From Streptococcaceae bacterium (GTDB lineage: Bacteria > Bacillota > Bacilli > Lactobacillales > Streptococcaceae), in NCBI GenBank assembly GCA_031254115.1, contig JAIRUZ010000028.1, positions 1-51,724 of the forward strand: 51,724 bases of DNA. Direction: 5' to 3'. The notes under the pieces are model-generated. The model was not told where the DNA came from. It was given only the letters and a program-made list of their open reading frames with translations, and ran no database searches. The position numbers were made by a program, and so were the translations under genes. This document shows, one piece after another, positions 9,007 through 18,040 of the stretch (position 1 is its first letter; every line of letters starts with the position of its first letter).

Positions 9007-12000
9007 ATGAAAATTACAGAATTTTTTGATAAAAATAAGGATCTTCAAGCATGGCAGGCAGGTTTTTCGCGTGCAGAAAGGACATTATTGACGGGCTTGT
9101 CAGGCACCTCTGAAGCGCTTGTCATGGCAAATGCGTATGAAAATAATCCTGACAAATATGTGGTGATTGTCGAGTCGCAATTTCGTGCCAATGCGCTCTA
9201 CGATGAGCTTTCAAGCTTAATCAGCGGAGTTGATGTGTTCCAATTTTTCTCGGATGACAGCGTGTATGCAGAATTTGCTTTGGCATCAAAAGACCGCGTG
9301 GCTTATCGTCTGGAAGCCTTGCGCTTCTTGTTGGGAGAGGCGCCTGGTTTTTTGATTGTGCCCATAATGGCGCTCCGGAGTTTATTGCCAGTGCCAGATA
9401 CATTCGCAGAAAGTTACGTGCGCCTAGAGAACGGGGACGAGTTTGGGCTCAAACGGTTAGTTAATTTGCTTGCGAGTTCAGGCTACGAGCGCGTGCAGCG
9501 CGTAATGAGACCCAGCGAATTTTCTGTACGCGGAGATATTATCGACGTTTACACACTTGACAATGAAAATCCTGTGCGGCTCGAGTTTTTTGGCGATGAG
9601 GTTGACACCATCCGCACATTTGACGCTGAGAGTCAGCGAAGTTTACAGCAGCTTGACAGCGTGGAGTTGACACCTGCAAGCGACTTGATTTTGAGTACAG
9701 ATGAGTTTGATAAAGGCGCTAAAAAGCTGTCAGCGCTGACAAAAGAGCTTGATAATCAGTCCTATTTTGAAGAAATTGTGTCAGCTGCAAACGGGCATTT
9801 TTATCATCAAGAATTACGCAAATTTGCAGCGTATTTTTACGAAAAGTCAGCCAGTTTATGGGATTATTTTCCAGCCAACCTACAGATTTTTGTCGATGAT
9901 TTTCAGAAAATAAATGAAATGAATCATAAAATTTCCCTTGATTTGGCGGATTTCATTTTGGTTGAAAAAGAGATGGAGCGCAGTCTCGAAGGGCAACAGT
10001 ATTTGTTAGATACGATTTCAGCACTCAGAAATCACAAATCCATTACTTTTTTCAGTAATTTTCAAAAAGGAATGGGCAATTTAAGATTTGATAAGTTGTA
10101 CAATTTTCAACAGCATTCTATGCAACAATTTTTTGGTCAGCTTGACATGCTTTACACAGAAGTTGACAGATTTACACGCCAAGGATTTACAGTTGTACTT
10201 GCTGTCAGCGCTGATAAACTCGCGAAAAGACTAGCTGAAATGGAAATTGATTTCATCAAGGTTGACACGGATTCGTTACAAGTTGACAGAGTAAATGTGA
10301 CAGATTTACATGTGTCAAACGGCTTTGTTTTCCTTGATGAAAAATTAGTCGTCATTACAGAAGCCGAAATCTTTGGCAAACAGCACAAAAAACGTGCGCG
10401 TAGGCTCAATATTACGAATGCAGAACGCCTCAAAGATTACAATGAGCTTGAAATAGGTGATTATGTCGTTCATAAAACACATGGCGTGGGTCGTTATTTG
10501 GGGATTCAGACGCTCCTTGTCTTTGGTGTGCATCGCGATTATCTCACGCTTGAATATCAAAATGGTGATACAATTAGCGTTCCAATTGACCAGCTATCAA
10601 ACTTGACAAAATATACAGCGGGAGAGGGCAAAGCGCCGCGCATAAATCGTCTCAACGACGGTCGTTGGCGCAAAACGTTATCCAGTGTTTCAAAAGAAGT
10701 CGAAGATATTTCAGAAGATCTCATCAAATTGTACGCAGAACGCCAAGCAAGCAAGGGCTACGCATTCTCAGAGGACACTGAAAATCAAGCAGAATTTGAT
10801 GCCGCGTTTGCTTACCCAGAAACGCCCGATCAATTGCGCTCAATCAATGAAACAAAACGCGATATGGAACTCGCGCGTCCGATGGATCGCTTGCTTGTTG
10901 GCGATGTTGGATTTGGAAAAACAGAAGTTGCCATGCGCGCTGCATTTAAAGCGATTAACGACCATAAGCAGGTTGCCATACTTGTGCCAACGACAGTGCT
11001 TGCAGAACAACATTATCAAACGATGTCCGAGCGCTTTCTGGATTTTGGTGTCAACGTTGCTGTTCTTTCGCGTTTTCAAACAAAAGCGCAGCAAACAGAA
11101 ATTCTTGCAAAACTCAAACACGATCGGATTGATTTGATTGTCGGAACACACAGATTGCTGAGCCAAGATGTCGAATTTTTTGATCTTGGACTCATGGTGG
11201 TTGATGAGGAGCAGCGTTTTGGCGTCAAGCACAAAGAGCGCCTCAAAGAATTGAAGACGCAGATAGATGTCCTGACGCTCACGGCAACTCCGATTCCGCG
11301 GACGCTTCACATGTCCATGCTTGGCATTCACGATTTGTCAGTTCTTGAAACGCCGCCAACCAACCGCTATCCTGTTCAGACGTATGTGATGGAGCAAAAT
11401 TACGGCGTCATTCGCGACGCCATCTTACGCGAAATTTCGCGCGACGGTCAAGCCTTTTACGTCTTTAACCGTGTGGAAGGCATCGAGCAGAAGGTGGAGC
11501 AACTTGAAGAATTGGTGCCAGAGGCGCGTTTTGGCTTTATTCACGGCCGCATGAATGAAGTACAACTTGAAAATACTCTGCTTGATTTTATTCATGGCGA
11601 TTATGACGTGTTGGTGACAACGACAATTATTGAGACGGGGGTTGATATTCCAAGCGTCAATACGATTTTTATTGAAAATGCAGATAAGTTTGGGCTGTCA
11701 CAGCTTTATCAGCTTCGTGGGCGCGTGGGGCGCACCAATCGCGTTGCTTATGCGTATCTCATGTATCAGCCCGATAAAGTGCTGACAGAAGTCTCTGAAA
11801 AACGATTGGACGCGATCAAAGGCTTTACCGAGCTTGGAAGCGGCTTTAAAATCGCCATGCGTGACCTTTCTATCCGTGGTGCGGGGAATTTGCTGGGTGC
11901 AGAGCAATCAGGATTTATTGATTCGGTTGGCTTTGAGCTTTATTCTCAGTTACTCGAAGAAGCGCTCACGAAGCGCATGAAATCAGAACCGACGAAAATG

Positions 12001-12492
12001 CGCACGAATTGTGAGATCGTGCTTGGTTTAGACGCCTTTTTGCCTGCAAGCTACATTGCGGATGAGCGACAAAAAATCGAGATTTACAAGCGCATTCGCC
12101 AGATTGATTCAAGAAAATACTATGAAGATCTTGGAGATGAGCTTTATGACAGATTTGGCGGCTATCCTGACGAAGTTGCGTTTTTGCTTGAAATCGGCCT
12201 ACTGAAACACTTTGCTGACGATGCTTTGATTGAGAAAATCGAGAAAACGCCGCGTGAGCTGAGTATTTCCTTATCGAAAAATTCGCACGCTATTTATGGC
12301 GGACAAGATTATTTTGAGGCACTGGGAAATTGTGCACTGAAAGCGACAGTATCGGAGGAGCGCGGTCAAATGATTTTTCGCTTAAAACCTGAAAAGTCAG
12401 ACATTTACTGGTTGCAAGAGCTTATCAAATTTGCAGAGAAACTTGCACAAATCAGAAATCAAAAAGATGTTTCACGTGAAACAAAAGGATAA
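9007..12492 (+). CDS. mfd: Mfd, transcription-repair coupling factor
   Basis: 1,161 residues. Mfd displaces stalled RNA polymerase and recruits UvrABC. From N to C: UvrB-homology module, RNA-polymerase-interacting region at about 475-545 (GDYVVHKTHGVGRYLGI), Walker A VGDVGFGKTE near 631, DEEQ box near 733, helicase motif VI QLRGRVGRTNR, and a C-terminal autoinhibitory domain. A perfect palindrome is at 9728, a TTKACAG pair at 9642, and bases 10142-10318 hold ten TTKACA-like words in 177 bp, the densest cluster in the window. Despite this the protein reads without interruption. Confidence 0.97.
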   Translation: MKITEFFDKNKDLQAWQAGFSRAERTLLTGLSGTSEALVMANAYENNPDKYVVIVESQFRANALYDELSSLISGVDVFQFFSDDSVYAEFALASKDRVAYRLEALRFLLGEAPGFLIVPIMALRSLLPVPDTFAESYVRLENGDEFGLKRLVNLLASSGYERVQRVMRPSEFSVRGDIIDVYTLDNENPVRLEFFGDEVDTIRTFDAESQRSLQQLDSVELTPASDLILSTDEFDKGAKKLSALTKELDNQSYFEEIVSAANGHFYHQELRKFAAYFYEKSASLWDYFPANLQIFVDDFQKINEMNHKISLDLADFILVEKEMERSLEGQQYLLDTISALRNHKSITFFSNFQKGMGNLRFDKLYNFQQHSMQQFFGQLDMLYTEVDRFTRQGFTVVLAVSADKLAKRLAEMEIDFIKVDTDSLQVDRVNVTDLHVSNGFVFLDEKLVVITEAEIFGKQHKKRARRLNITNAERLKDYNELEIGDYVVHKTHGVGRYLGIQTLLVFGVHRDYLTLEYQNGDTISVPIDQLSNLTKYTAGEGKAPRINRLNDGRWRKTLSSVSKEVEDISEDLIKLYAERQASKGYAFSEDTENQAEFDAAFAYPETPDQLRSINETKRDMELARPMDRLLVGDVGFGKTEVAMRAAFKAINDHKQVAILVPTTVLAEQHYQTMSERFLDFGVNVAVLSRFQTKAQQTEILAKLKHDRIDLIVGTHRLLSQDVEFFDLGLMVVDEEQRFGVKHKERLKELKTQIDVLTLTATPIPRTLHMSMLGIHDLSVLETPPTNRYPVQTYVMEQNYGVIRDAILREISRDGQAFYVFNRVEGIEQKVEQLEELVPEARFGFIHGRMNEVQLENTLLDFIHGDYDVLVTTTIIETGVDIPSVNTIFIENADKFGLSQLYQLRGRVGRTNRVAYAYLMYQPDKVLTEVSEKRLDAIKGFTELGSGFKIAMRDLSIRGAGNLLGAEQSGFIDSVGFELYSQLLEEALTKRMKSEPTKMRTNCEIVLGLDAFLPASYIADERQKIEIYKRIRQIDSRKYYEDLGDELYDRFGGYPDEVAFLLEIGLLKHFADDALIEKIEKTPRELSISLSKNSHAIYGGQDYFEALGNCALKATVSEERGQMIFRLKPEKSDIYWLQELIKFAEKLAQIRNQKDVSRETKG

Positions 12493-12539
12493 TTTATGCA
12501 GGTTTAAAATTTCTTGAAGACTAAAAAATAAGTGGCGTG

Positions 12540-12548
12540 TGGTATAAT
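12540..12548 (+). promoter_or_regulatory. Extended -10 promoter with a normal leader
   Basis: TGGTATAAT; transcription should start near 12555, leaving a leader with AAGGAG (12561-12566) six bases before the ATG at 12573. It contrasts with the leaderless promoters elsewhere in the window. Confidence 0.7.
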
Positions 12549-12572
12549 TGTCATGTTACAAAGGAGAAATTA

Positions 12573-13022
12573 ATGGAAAATCAAACACCTAAACAAGCCT
12601 ATATCGCGGCGAGTACGCCCTACCAATCTTGGTCAGTTTCGCTTATTCTTCCAATCGCGATGTTGCTTATTTTATTGCTAAATTTAGTGGGATACAAGGC
12701 AAATCTTGGATTCTTTCTCTTGATTTTGACGATTTTCTATCATGCCAGATATCTGTCAAAAGTTAAAAAGGTGGGCGCCATTCGCCATGTCGGGCCGATT
12801 TTGTTGTATGTGCTGAATTTTGTAAGTTTAGGGCTGTTTGTTGCTATGTCTAATGGTAACGCGACCATGTTCATTGTAATTGGTGTGCTCACATTGATTT
12901 TAGAAATCGCATCTGCCGTTTTCTTTCTCATCACAGCCAGCAAGATTAAAAAGGACTATCCAAATTTTAAGCAAGATTACCAAACGGCAAGGCAAATTTA
13001 CCGTGAGAGCAGAAAAAAATAA
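12573..13022 (+). CDS. Integral membrane protein, unknown function
   Basis: 149 residues with about four hydrophobic segments (roughly 20-38, 44-60, 74-95 and 98-120), then a basic C-terminal tail (KIKKDYPNFKQDYQTARQIYRESRKK) likely on the cytosolic side. The ATG at 12573 is preferred to an upstream in-frame start at 12537 because it has a strong Shine-Dalgarno and lies after the promoter. I do not recognise a family. It is a monocistronic unit between mfd and rqcP, flanked by its own promoter and terminator. Confidence 0.75.
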   Translation: MENQTPKQAYIAASTPYQSWSVSLILPIAMLLILLLNLVGYKANLGFFLLILTIFYHARYLSKVKKVGAIRHVGPILLYVLNFVSLGLFVAMSNGNATMFIVIGVLTLILEIASAVFFLITASKIKKDYPNFKQDYQTARQIYRESRKK

Positions 13023-13046
13023 GGCGTCTGACAAGGCGTTTTTATT
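13021..13046 (+). terminator. Terminator after the 12573 gene
   Basis: AAGGCGTC (13021-13028) pairs with GGCGTTTT downstream through several G-T wobbles around a TGACA loop, followed by TTTTTATTTT. Confidence 0.6.
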
Positions 13047-13059
13047 TTGCTTTGAAACG

Positions 13060-13068
13060 TGCTATAAT
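13060..13068 (+). promoter_or_regulatory. rqcP promoter, leaderless arrangement
   Basis: TGCTATAAT, a perfect extended -10, ends 8 bases before the ATG at 13077. No recognisable -35 box and no room for a ribosome binding site. Confidence 0.75.
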
Positions 13069-13076
13069 AAGCAATC

Positions 13077-13346
13077 ATGAGGTTAGATAAATTTCTAAAA
13101 GTTTCACGCCTGATTAAGCGTCGTCCGGTAGCAAAAGAAATCGTGGACAAAGGGCGCGTTCAGGTCAATGGCAAACTTGCAAAAGCGGGCGCTGTCCTGA
13201 AAATTGGCGACGTGATACGCATTCGATTTGGGAACAAGGTGCTCGAGACGCGAGTTTTGTTGCTCACGGAAAATGCGCGCAAGGAAGAGGCTGAAAAAAT
13301 GTATGAAATCATAAGCGAAGAGAGGTTCTCGGGCGATGGAGAATAA
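13077..13346 (+). CDS. rqcP: RqcP (YabO), S4-domain ribosome quality control protein
   Basis: 89 residues of the Hsp15/YabO family. The S4 RNA-binding fold is evident from [21 protein letters not shown] and [22 protein letters not shown]. In Bacillus subtilis RqcP acts with RqcH to add alanine tails to nascent chains on obstructed 50S subunits. It heads the operon rqcP-divIC-tilS-hpt, with the next start overlapping its 3' end by 11 bases, a conserved order in Streptococcaceae. Confidence 0.92.
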   Translation: MRLDKFLKVSRLIKRRPVAKEIVDKGRVQVNGKLAKAGAVLKIGDVIRIRFGNKVLETRVLLLTENARKEEAEKMYEIISEERFSGDGE

Positions 13347-13737
13347 TGAAAATCAGCAAAAGCCGCGCGTGATGCGGCTCAACAATGATTTTACAAACCA
13401 GAAAATGAAAGAGCAAAGCCAAAACGTGGCGCCGCGCAGACGTTATTTGGGGCTGATTTTGATTGCGGTCATTGCGGTGCTGACGTTGCCAGCTTATGGC
13501 CTATTGAGCTCATTTCAGGGACTTGAGAAGGCGCGCGCGACCAATGCAAAAACGACGCTGCAAAGCTCCCAGCAGCAATATGCGGCTTCAAGTCAATCTG
13601 AGCTCATCAAAAATATGCAAAATCCTTATTATATTCAGAAATATGCACGGAGCGAGTATTCGTACATTTTGCCAGGCGAAAAATTATTTATGGCACCAAG
13701 CTCAAGCAGCTCAGCTCCGAGCACCTCGGATCAGTAA
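13336..13737 (+). CDS. divIC: DivIC/FtsB-family septum formation protein
   Basis: 133 residues: a hydrophilic cytosolic N terminus (1-35), one membrane span at about 36-58 ([23 protein letters not shown]), a short extracytoplasmic region likely to form a coiled coil, the conserved [20 protein letters not shown] motif, and a Ser-rich tail. It is part of the DivIB-DivIC-FtsL cell-division complex. Position between rqcP and tilS supports the assignment. The tilS start codon shares one base with its stop codon. Confidence 0.9.
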   Translation: MENNENQQKPRVMRLNNDFTNQKMKEQSQNVAPRRRYLGLILIAVIAVLTLPAYGLLSSFQGLEKARATNAKTTLQSSQQQYAASSQSELIKNMQNPYYIQKYARSEYSYILPGEKLFMAPSSSSSAPSTSDQ

Positions 13738-14966
13738 TGACAGGTCAGGACAAATTTCTAAAAATCGTGCGTGCGCAGGGCTTTTTTGATAGTTCTAAAA
13801 AAATAGTCATTGCGCTCTCAGGCGGCAAAGATTCAATGACGCTTTTTCAGTGGTTGTACAATCTCCGCGAAACGCTTGGTGTGACTTTGTTTTGCGCGCA
13901 TGTCAATTATGGTTTGCGCGCGCCAGCTGACAGTGAAGAGGCGCAATTACGCGAGCTGATGGCACGTCTGTCAGTTCCTTTTTTTGTGAAAAAATTCACA
14001 GGAAAATTCACAGAAAATTCGGGACGCGATTTTCGCTATGCTTTTTTTAAAGACGTCATGGCGCAAACAGGCGCAACAACGCTTGTCACGGCGCATCATA
14101 AAAACGACCAAGCGGAAACTTTTCTCATGCGCGCAACGGCCGGCAGGCGCCTGCGCCATTTGTCTGGCATTGCAGCGCGACAGCCCTTTGCGAGCGGCGA
14201 ACTTGTGCGGCCGTTGCTGAATTTTGAAAAATCAGAGCTTGACGCAACCATTTTTTTTGAGGACGCGACAAATGCGGAAAATGAGCACTTCAGAAATCGC
14301 GTGCGCAATCAGATTTTGCCCGCACTTGAACGTGAAAATCCGCGCGTCGTAGAAGCCTTGTCGCGCCTTTCAGACGAAGTGGGTCTCTATCTGTCAGCTG
14401 TCAACGAGCAAATCGGTGAGCTGCCAGACGTGATGTCTCTGATCGATTTTCGTCAGCTCTCGCCCGTTTGGAAAAATGTCACCTTGCAAAAATATCTCGA
14501 AAAATTTCCAGATTTGCAACTCTCACGTGCACAGTTTGACGAGGTCGTGAGCATTTTGGAGCGCACGCCGCAATATCGCCATCCGCTGACAAAAACCTAT
14601 CAGCTGACCAAAACGGCTGACAGCTTTTTTATTACTTCTGTCAGCTGCTCCAGACCGTCATTTTTAGAAATTGTAACGGAAAATCCGAATAATTCAACTT
14701 TTTTAGAAATCACGCTCCCGTCAGTTGATTATCAAATCAGAAAGCGTCAAGAGGGCGATAAAATCACGCTTCACGGCAGCCACCGCAAACTCAAACAATT
14801 TTTTATTGATGAAAAAACTCCACTCGAGATGCGCGCGTTGCCGCTGATAGCCAGCAAACACGAAGTTTTAGCTATTCCTGCGCTTGGTGTCACTTCAGAT
14901 TTGAGCAAAGGCGCAAAAAATGCTAAAATAAAGACTATTATTTGGGTAAAAATCAGGAAGGAATAG
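13737..14966 (+). CDS. tilS: tRNA(Ile)-lysidine synthase
   Basis: Converts C34 of the CAU-anticodon isoleucine tRNA to lysidine. 409 residues. The PP-loop motif LSGGKDSM is at about residues 26-33, followed by HVNYGLR and TAHHKNDQAET, both typical of TilS. The C-terminal domain is degenerate but ends with a run similar to homologs. Cotranscribed with rqcP and divIC upstream and hpt three bases downstream. Confidence 0.95.
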   Translation: MTGQDKFLKIVRAQGFFDSSKKIVIALSGGKDSMTLFQWLYNLRETLGVTLFCAHVNYGLRAPADSEEAQLRELMARLSVPFFVKKFTGKFTENSGRDFRYAFFKDVMAQTGATTLVTAHHKNDQAETFLMRATAGRRLRHLSGIAARQPFASGELVRPLLNFEKSELDATIFFEDATNAENEHFRNRVRNQILPALERENPRVVEALSRLSDEVGLYLSAVNEQIGELPDVMSLIDFRQLSPVWKNVTLQKYLEKFPDLQLSRAQFDEVVSILERTPQYRHPLTKTYQLTKTADSFFITSVSCSRPSFLEIVTENPNNSTFLEITLPSVDYQIRKRQEGDKITLHGSHRKLKQFFIDEKTPLEMRALPLIASKHEVLAIPALGVTSDLSKGAKNAKIKTIIWVKIRKE

Positions 14967-14969
14967 AAA

Positions 14970-15512
14970 ATGGAACTCGATAAATCCATCGAAAAAGTAC
15001 TTGTATCAGAAACGGAAATTCAGGACGCGTGTAAAAAGCTCGGCGCGCAACTCACAGAAGATTATAAAGATAAAGACCCGCTGCTTTTAGGCATTTTGCG
15101 CGGCTCTGCCCCGTTTATGGCGGACCTCATCAAGCGCATTGACGCGCATCTCGAGATTGATTTCATGACGCTTTCAAGCTATCATGGGGGCACGAAGTCC
15201 TCGGGCGAAGTTAAGATGATTATGGATATTGATGCGCCTGTCAACGGTCGCGACATCCTGATTATCGAGGATATTATTGACACGGGTCGCACGCTTAAAT
15301 ACGTCCGTGAAATGCTTGAACTCCGCGGCGCAAGCGTCAAAATCGCCACACTCCTTGACAAGCCGTCTGGCCGTGTCGTCGAAATTAAACCTGATTACAC
15401 CTGCTTCACCATCCCCAATGAATTCGTTGTCGGCTACGGCCTTGACTACGACAACCACTACCGCAATTTGCCCTACGTTGGCGTCCTAAAAGAAGAAGTT
15501 TACACAAATTAA
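14970..15512 (+). CDS. hpt: Hypoxanthine phosphoribosyltransferase
   Basis: Purine salvage enzyme, 180 residues, full length. The PRPP-binding motif [12 protein letters not shown] is at about residues 96-107 and the N-terminal LRGSAPF loop near 44. AGGAATAG before the ATG gives a usable ribosome binding site. In related genomes ftsH normally comes next; here a terminator and the LXG remnant intervene and ftsH is absent from the window. Confidence 0.96.
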   Translation: MELDKSIEKVLVSETEIQDACKKLGAQLTEDYKDKDPLLLGILRGSAPFMADLIKRIDAHLEIDFMTLSSYHGGTKSSGEVKMIMDIDAPVNGRDILIIEDIIDTGRTLKYVREMLELRGASVKIATLLDKPSGRVVEIKPDYTCFTIPNEFVVGYGLDYDNHYRNLPYVGVLKEEVYTN

Positions 15513-15539
15513 TCTAGCTAATAAGAGTTAGATTTTTTT
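15512..15539 (+). terminator. Terminator of the rqcP-hpt operon
   Basis: ATCTAGCT (15512-15519) and AGTTAGAT (15526-15533) pair with one wobble around AATAAG, then seven T residues. Confidence 0.85.
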
Positions 15540-15554
15540 CTAAAAGATAAAATT

Positions 15555-15588
15555 TTATGTTACAACATAACCCTTTTTGTGCTAAAAT
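15555..15588 (+). promoter_or_regulatory. Promoter with a palindromic operator-like site upstream of the LXG remnant
   Basis: TTACAA (15560-15565) and the extended -10 TGCTAAAAT (-10 hexamer 15583-15588) are 17 bp apart. The inverted repeat TTATGTT-AC-AACATAA (15555-15570) covers the -35 box, a placement typical of a repressor operator. An ATG at 15593 directly downstream opens only an 8-codon frame. Confidence 0.6.
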
Positions 15589-15596
15589 ATAAATGA

Positions 15597-16580
15597 AGAT
15601 TTTTAAAATTCGCCTATGAGGCGGCTTATGCGAAGTCAATACAGCCTGTAACAGATGCGATAAGCCAGATAAAGTCAGCCATTCAAACTTACTCAAAGAG
15701 TCCAGCCCCGATGACAAGCTATGCCCAAGGGTCATTTACAACGACCGTTGGTGCAGGTTATACGGAGGCTAATAAAGAAGTTCAATATATTGAAAATAAT
15801 GCTCAGTTTAAAAGTATGGAAAAGCAGGATAACACTGATATTAAGAGTATTCATAGTGTATGGACTCAAGAAAAAGAAAAGCAAGATCAAGCAAATTCAG
15901 ATTTTATTTGGGGCATTGTTGGTTTTGTTGCCGCCGTAGGAGTTGTTGTATTTACAGCTGGTGCAGCGACTCCTTTTGTAGTAGCAGCGTGGATCGGTGT
16001 AGGGTTTGCGACTTCTGACCTTGCTGGAGGAGTGGGGGAAAAATTTGCTGGGAATGATGGAGGATGGAACCTAGCTCGAGATGGATTTGAATTTGGTTCA
16101 GAGAAATTAACGGGAACAAAAGAATGGGGGGATGTTGCATATACTAGTGTAGAATTAGGAACAGGCATTTTTGCTGGAGGAGGTTTTAAGGATATGGCTA
16201 GCTTGGCAAGTCATACAAATACTGTGTTTGGTACAGTTGATGCTTTCTCTGATTCAAAAAGTGCTGGAACTGTTGTAAAATCAGTGTTTTCAAGCTCAGC
16301 GGTTAGTGAAGATGCAAGAAATGTGACTCAAATTATCGGAATTCCAAAGGCAGGTTTTACCAATCCTCAGAATGTGAAAGCAGTTTTTGAATCAGGAAAT
16401 ACAGTACTGGGAGGAGTTACTAACATTAAAGGAGCAAATGACATTGGAGATAATGTCAATAAAGCTATCAATGGAAGTGAGGAATCAGAAGCAACTGCTC
16501 TTAAAACTTATGTTGGTAGCGGAGATAAGATACAATCTATTATCTCAGTAGCCAATCAAAGTGCTTATGCTGCTCAGTAG
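15597..16580 (+). pseudogene. 5'-truncated LXG-type polymorphic toxin (type VII secretion substrate remnant)
   Basis: The frame is open from 15597 but has no start codon before the ATG at 15711, which lacks a Shine-Dalgarno. The upstream part reads FAYEAAYAKSIQPVTDAI then SQIKSAIQTY, resembling the middle of an LXG domain, so the first ~50-60 residues appear lost. The rest has a hydrophobic Gly/Ala stretch (TM-like, about 65-105 from the ATG) typical of LXG protein midsections, and ends without a toxin domain I recognise. One base removed from the T/A run at 15600-15608 would join the ATG at 15593 to this frame. The neighbours (putative immunity protein, DUF4176) fit a type VII toxin locus. 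Base composition is richer in A+T than the flanks. Confidence 0.6.
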
Positions 16581-16591
16581 AAAGGAGAGAT

Positions 16592-17104
16592 ATGGACAAT
16601 AAAGGTATTTCTATAACTGAAGGAAATTATCTGAAGTACAATGCGGTTGGGGTTATAATTTTTCAGATAATAACACTCCTCGTAATGCTTATCATTGTAA
16701 TAAAAAGCTGGATTCAAAATGGCTTCACTGTCAAATCTTTTGTCTTCCTCTTAATTTTAGTTTTATTTTTCATTGTTGTCGATTCCTTACTTTTTTGGAG
16801 AAATGCAAGAATAAAAAATAGAACGATGCTTTATTATGATAATCAGGTAATTACTTATTACCCAGATTCTAAAAAACAAATAGGACCGATAAATTGGAAA
16901 GATATAACAAGCATAGAGTTGCGTAATGAGAACACTCGAGCTAACACGTTTATTCTTATTCATTGGAGTAAACAGCTTGATATAGCTGCTCCAATGAGAA
17001 ACAAAATAACCCATCAATTTCCAATTATGCACGCAGGTGATGATAGCTTAGAGAATCTTTTTAGTTATTTAACAAAGAAATGGAATAACGCGAGATGGAA
17101 TTAA
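16592..17104 (+). CDS. Two-TM membrane protein, candidate immunity protein
   Basis: 170 residues: two membrane spans at about 18-40 and 47-68, then a roughly 100-residue soluble domain (from RNARIKNRTMLYYDNQ) with alternating strands that could adopt a PH-like fold. GAAAGGAGAG precedes the ATG by a good distance. Such proteins often follow LXG toxin genes and protect the producer; that role is inferred from position only. AT-rich codon use, unlike the flanking housekeeping genes. Confidence 0.65.
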   Translation: MDNKGISITEGNYLKYNAVGVIIFQIITLLVMLIIVIKSWIQNGFTVKSFVFLLILVLFFIVVDSLLFWRNARIKNRTMLYYDNQVITYYPDSKKQIGPINWKDITSIELRNENTRANTFILIHWSKQLDIAAPMRNKITHQFPIMHAGDDSLENLFSYLTKKWNNARWN

Positions 17105-17145
17105 CCTATAAAGCAGAGAAATTAAATAAAATGAGGAGAAATAAA

Positions 17146-17472
17146 ATGAATACTAAAGAATTTTTACCACTCGGAAGTATTGTTGTATTGGAAGGCTCAC
17201 CTAAGTATTTTATGATTACTATACGTGGTGTCCAAATATATAACGAAGTAAAAGAATTAAACGAGGAGTATAGCTATGGAGCGGTTCAGTATCCTGAAGG
17301 ACTACAAGATGGAAAACTTCTCTACTTCAATCAAAAAAATATTTTTGAAGTGATTCATAAGGGGTTTTCAGACAAGCAGGATGAAATTTATATCGCAGAA
17401 CTGAATGCTGCGCTTCAAAAGCTGGAGGAATCGCGCAATGTGGAAATTGATCCCTTTGCGGACGAGAAATAA
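17146..17472 (+). CDS. DUF4176 family protein, LXG/type VII associated
   Basis: 108 residues starting MNTKEFLPLGSIVVLEGS and containing VQYPEGLQDGKLLYFNQKNI, which match the DUF4176 pattern (LPLGSVV..., YPEG..., FNQ.DI) as I know it. These small proteins are regularly encoded beside LXG toxins and WXG100-like chaperones; function not established. The ATG at 17146 is chosen over one at 17095 because GAGGAGAA precedes it. Confidence 0.75.
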   Translation: MNTKEFLPLGSIVVLEGSPKYFMITIRGVQIYNEVKELNEEYSYGAVQYPEGLQDGKLLYFNQKNIFEVIHKGFSDKQDEIYIAELNAALQKLEESRNVEIDPFADEK

Positions 17473-17483
17473 GGAGATTTTTT

Positions 17484-17615
17484 ATGTCTAAGGATAATAG
17501 TGGGACTTTGCGGAAAATTACTAGGCTGACAGAAGCTATAAGTAAATTGCAGACAGTACAAAATAATTTGTTCAATCTTGACGGATTGGATCATGCTGAC
17601 AAAAATTTGAAATAA
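17484..17615 (+). CDS. 43-residue helical peptide, possible truncated LXG chaperone
   Basis: AAGGAG at 17472-17477 precedes the ATG. The product is MSKDNSGTLRKITRLTEAIS followed by KLQTVQNNLFNLDGLDHADKNLK, predicted helical and hydrophilic. Small helical partners of LXG toxins are usually about 90-130 residues, so this may be a shortened relic. No family recognised. Confidence 0.45.
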   Translation: MSKDNSGTLRKITRLTEAISKLQTVQNNLFNLDGLDHADKNLK

Positions 17616-17627
17616 AGGAAAATAAAA

Positions 17628-17846
17628 ATGACTTGATTGGGGAATAGCATGATTTTATTAGCTCTATTTATAATATCCTTAATCGTATTAATGATCCTAA
17701 CGATAAAAATATTTGAAAAAAGGTTTAAGAATAATAAAAATATAGTTTCACTCACACTTTATATCATTTGGATTACACTATTAGTTTTATTGACTCTATA
17801 TTGTCTCGTGGAGTTAGGAGTTTATCTTTTATGGACGCTGAAATAG
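17628..17846 (+). pseudogene. Two-TM peptide gene with a stop at codon 3
   Basis: AAAGGAAA followed by ATG at 17628 is a normal start signal, but the third codon is TGA; the frame then continues for 69 codons encoding LGNSMILLALFIISLIVL and a second membrane span. A single TGG-to-TGA change (W to stop) would explain it. Translation could restart at TTG 17637 or ATG 17649 but neither has a ribosome binding site. Probably a decayed membrane or immunity gene. Confidence 0.5.
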
Positions 17847-18040
17847 GGCTTTATGTCAAAGACCAAAATGCCCCAAAAGACAACTATTCTATTGCAGGGA
17901 AAAACGTTGCGGACGATTCTAAAGCAATAGGCGGAAAAGACTGGGCACCCGCTGCGTCAGCACAAGACCAGATTAGAATGGTCAATACACTTATAGTGCC
18001 AACAGGGATTCTTTTCTGGTTATGTAAACAAAGCACTTAT
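17831..18040 (+). pseudogene. Fragment of an LXG-locus protein
   Basis: From ATG 17831 the frame reads MDAEIGLYVKDQNAPKDNYS, continues IAGKNVADDSKAIGGKDWAP and on to about NTLIV, looking like real protein; it then degenerates into Cys/Ser/Arg-rich sequence and finally runs into the CIRCE element. I cannot name the source domain. It is best read as a leftover piece of the same toxin locus. Confidence 0.35.

Noticed and set aside
10840-11331. 163-codon minus-strand frame inside mfd
   Set aside because: Antisense to the helicase core of Mfd with no start signal.
15593-15619. Programmed frameshift at TTTTTAAAA joining ATG 15593 to the LXG frame
   Set aside because: The slippery TTTAAAA is phased for a -1 shift in the wrong direction; a +1 shift would be needed, so mutation or truncation is simpler.
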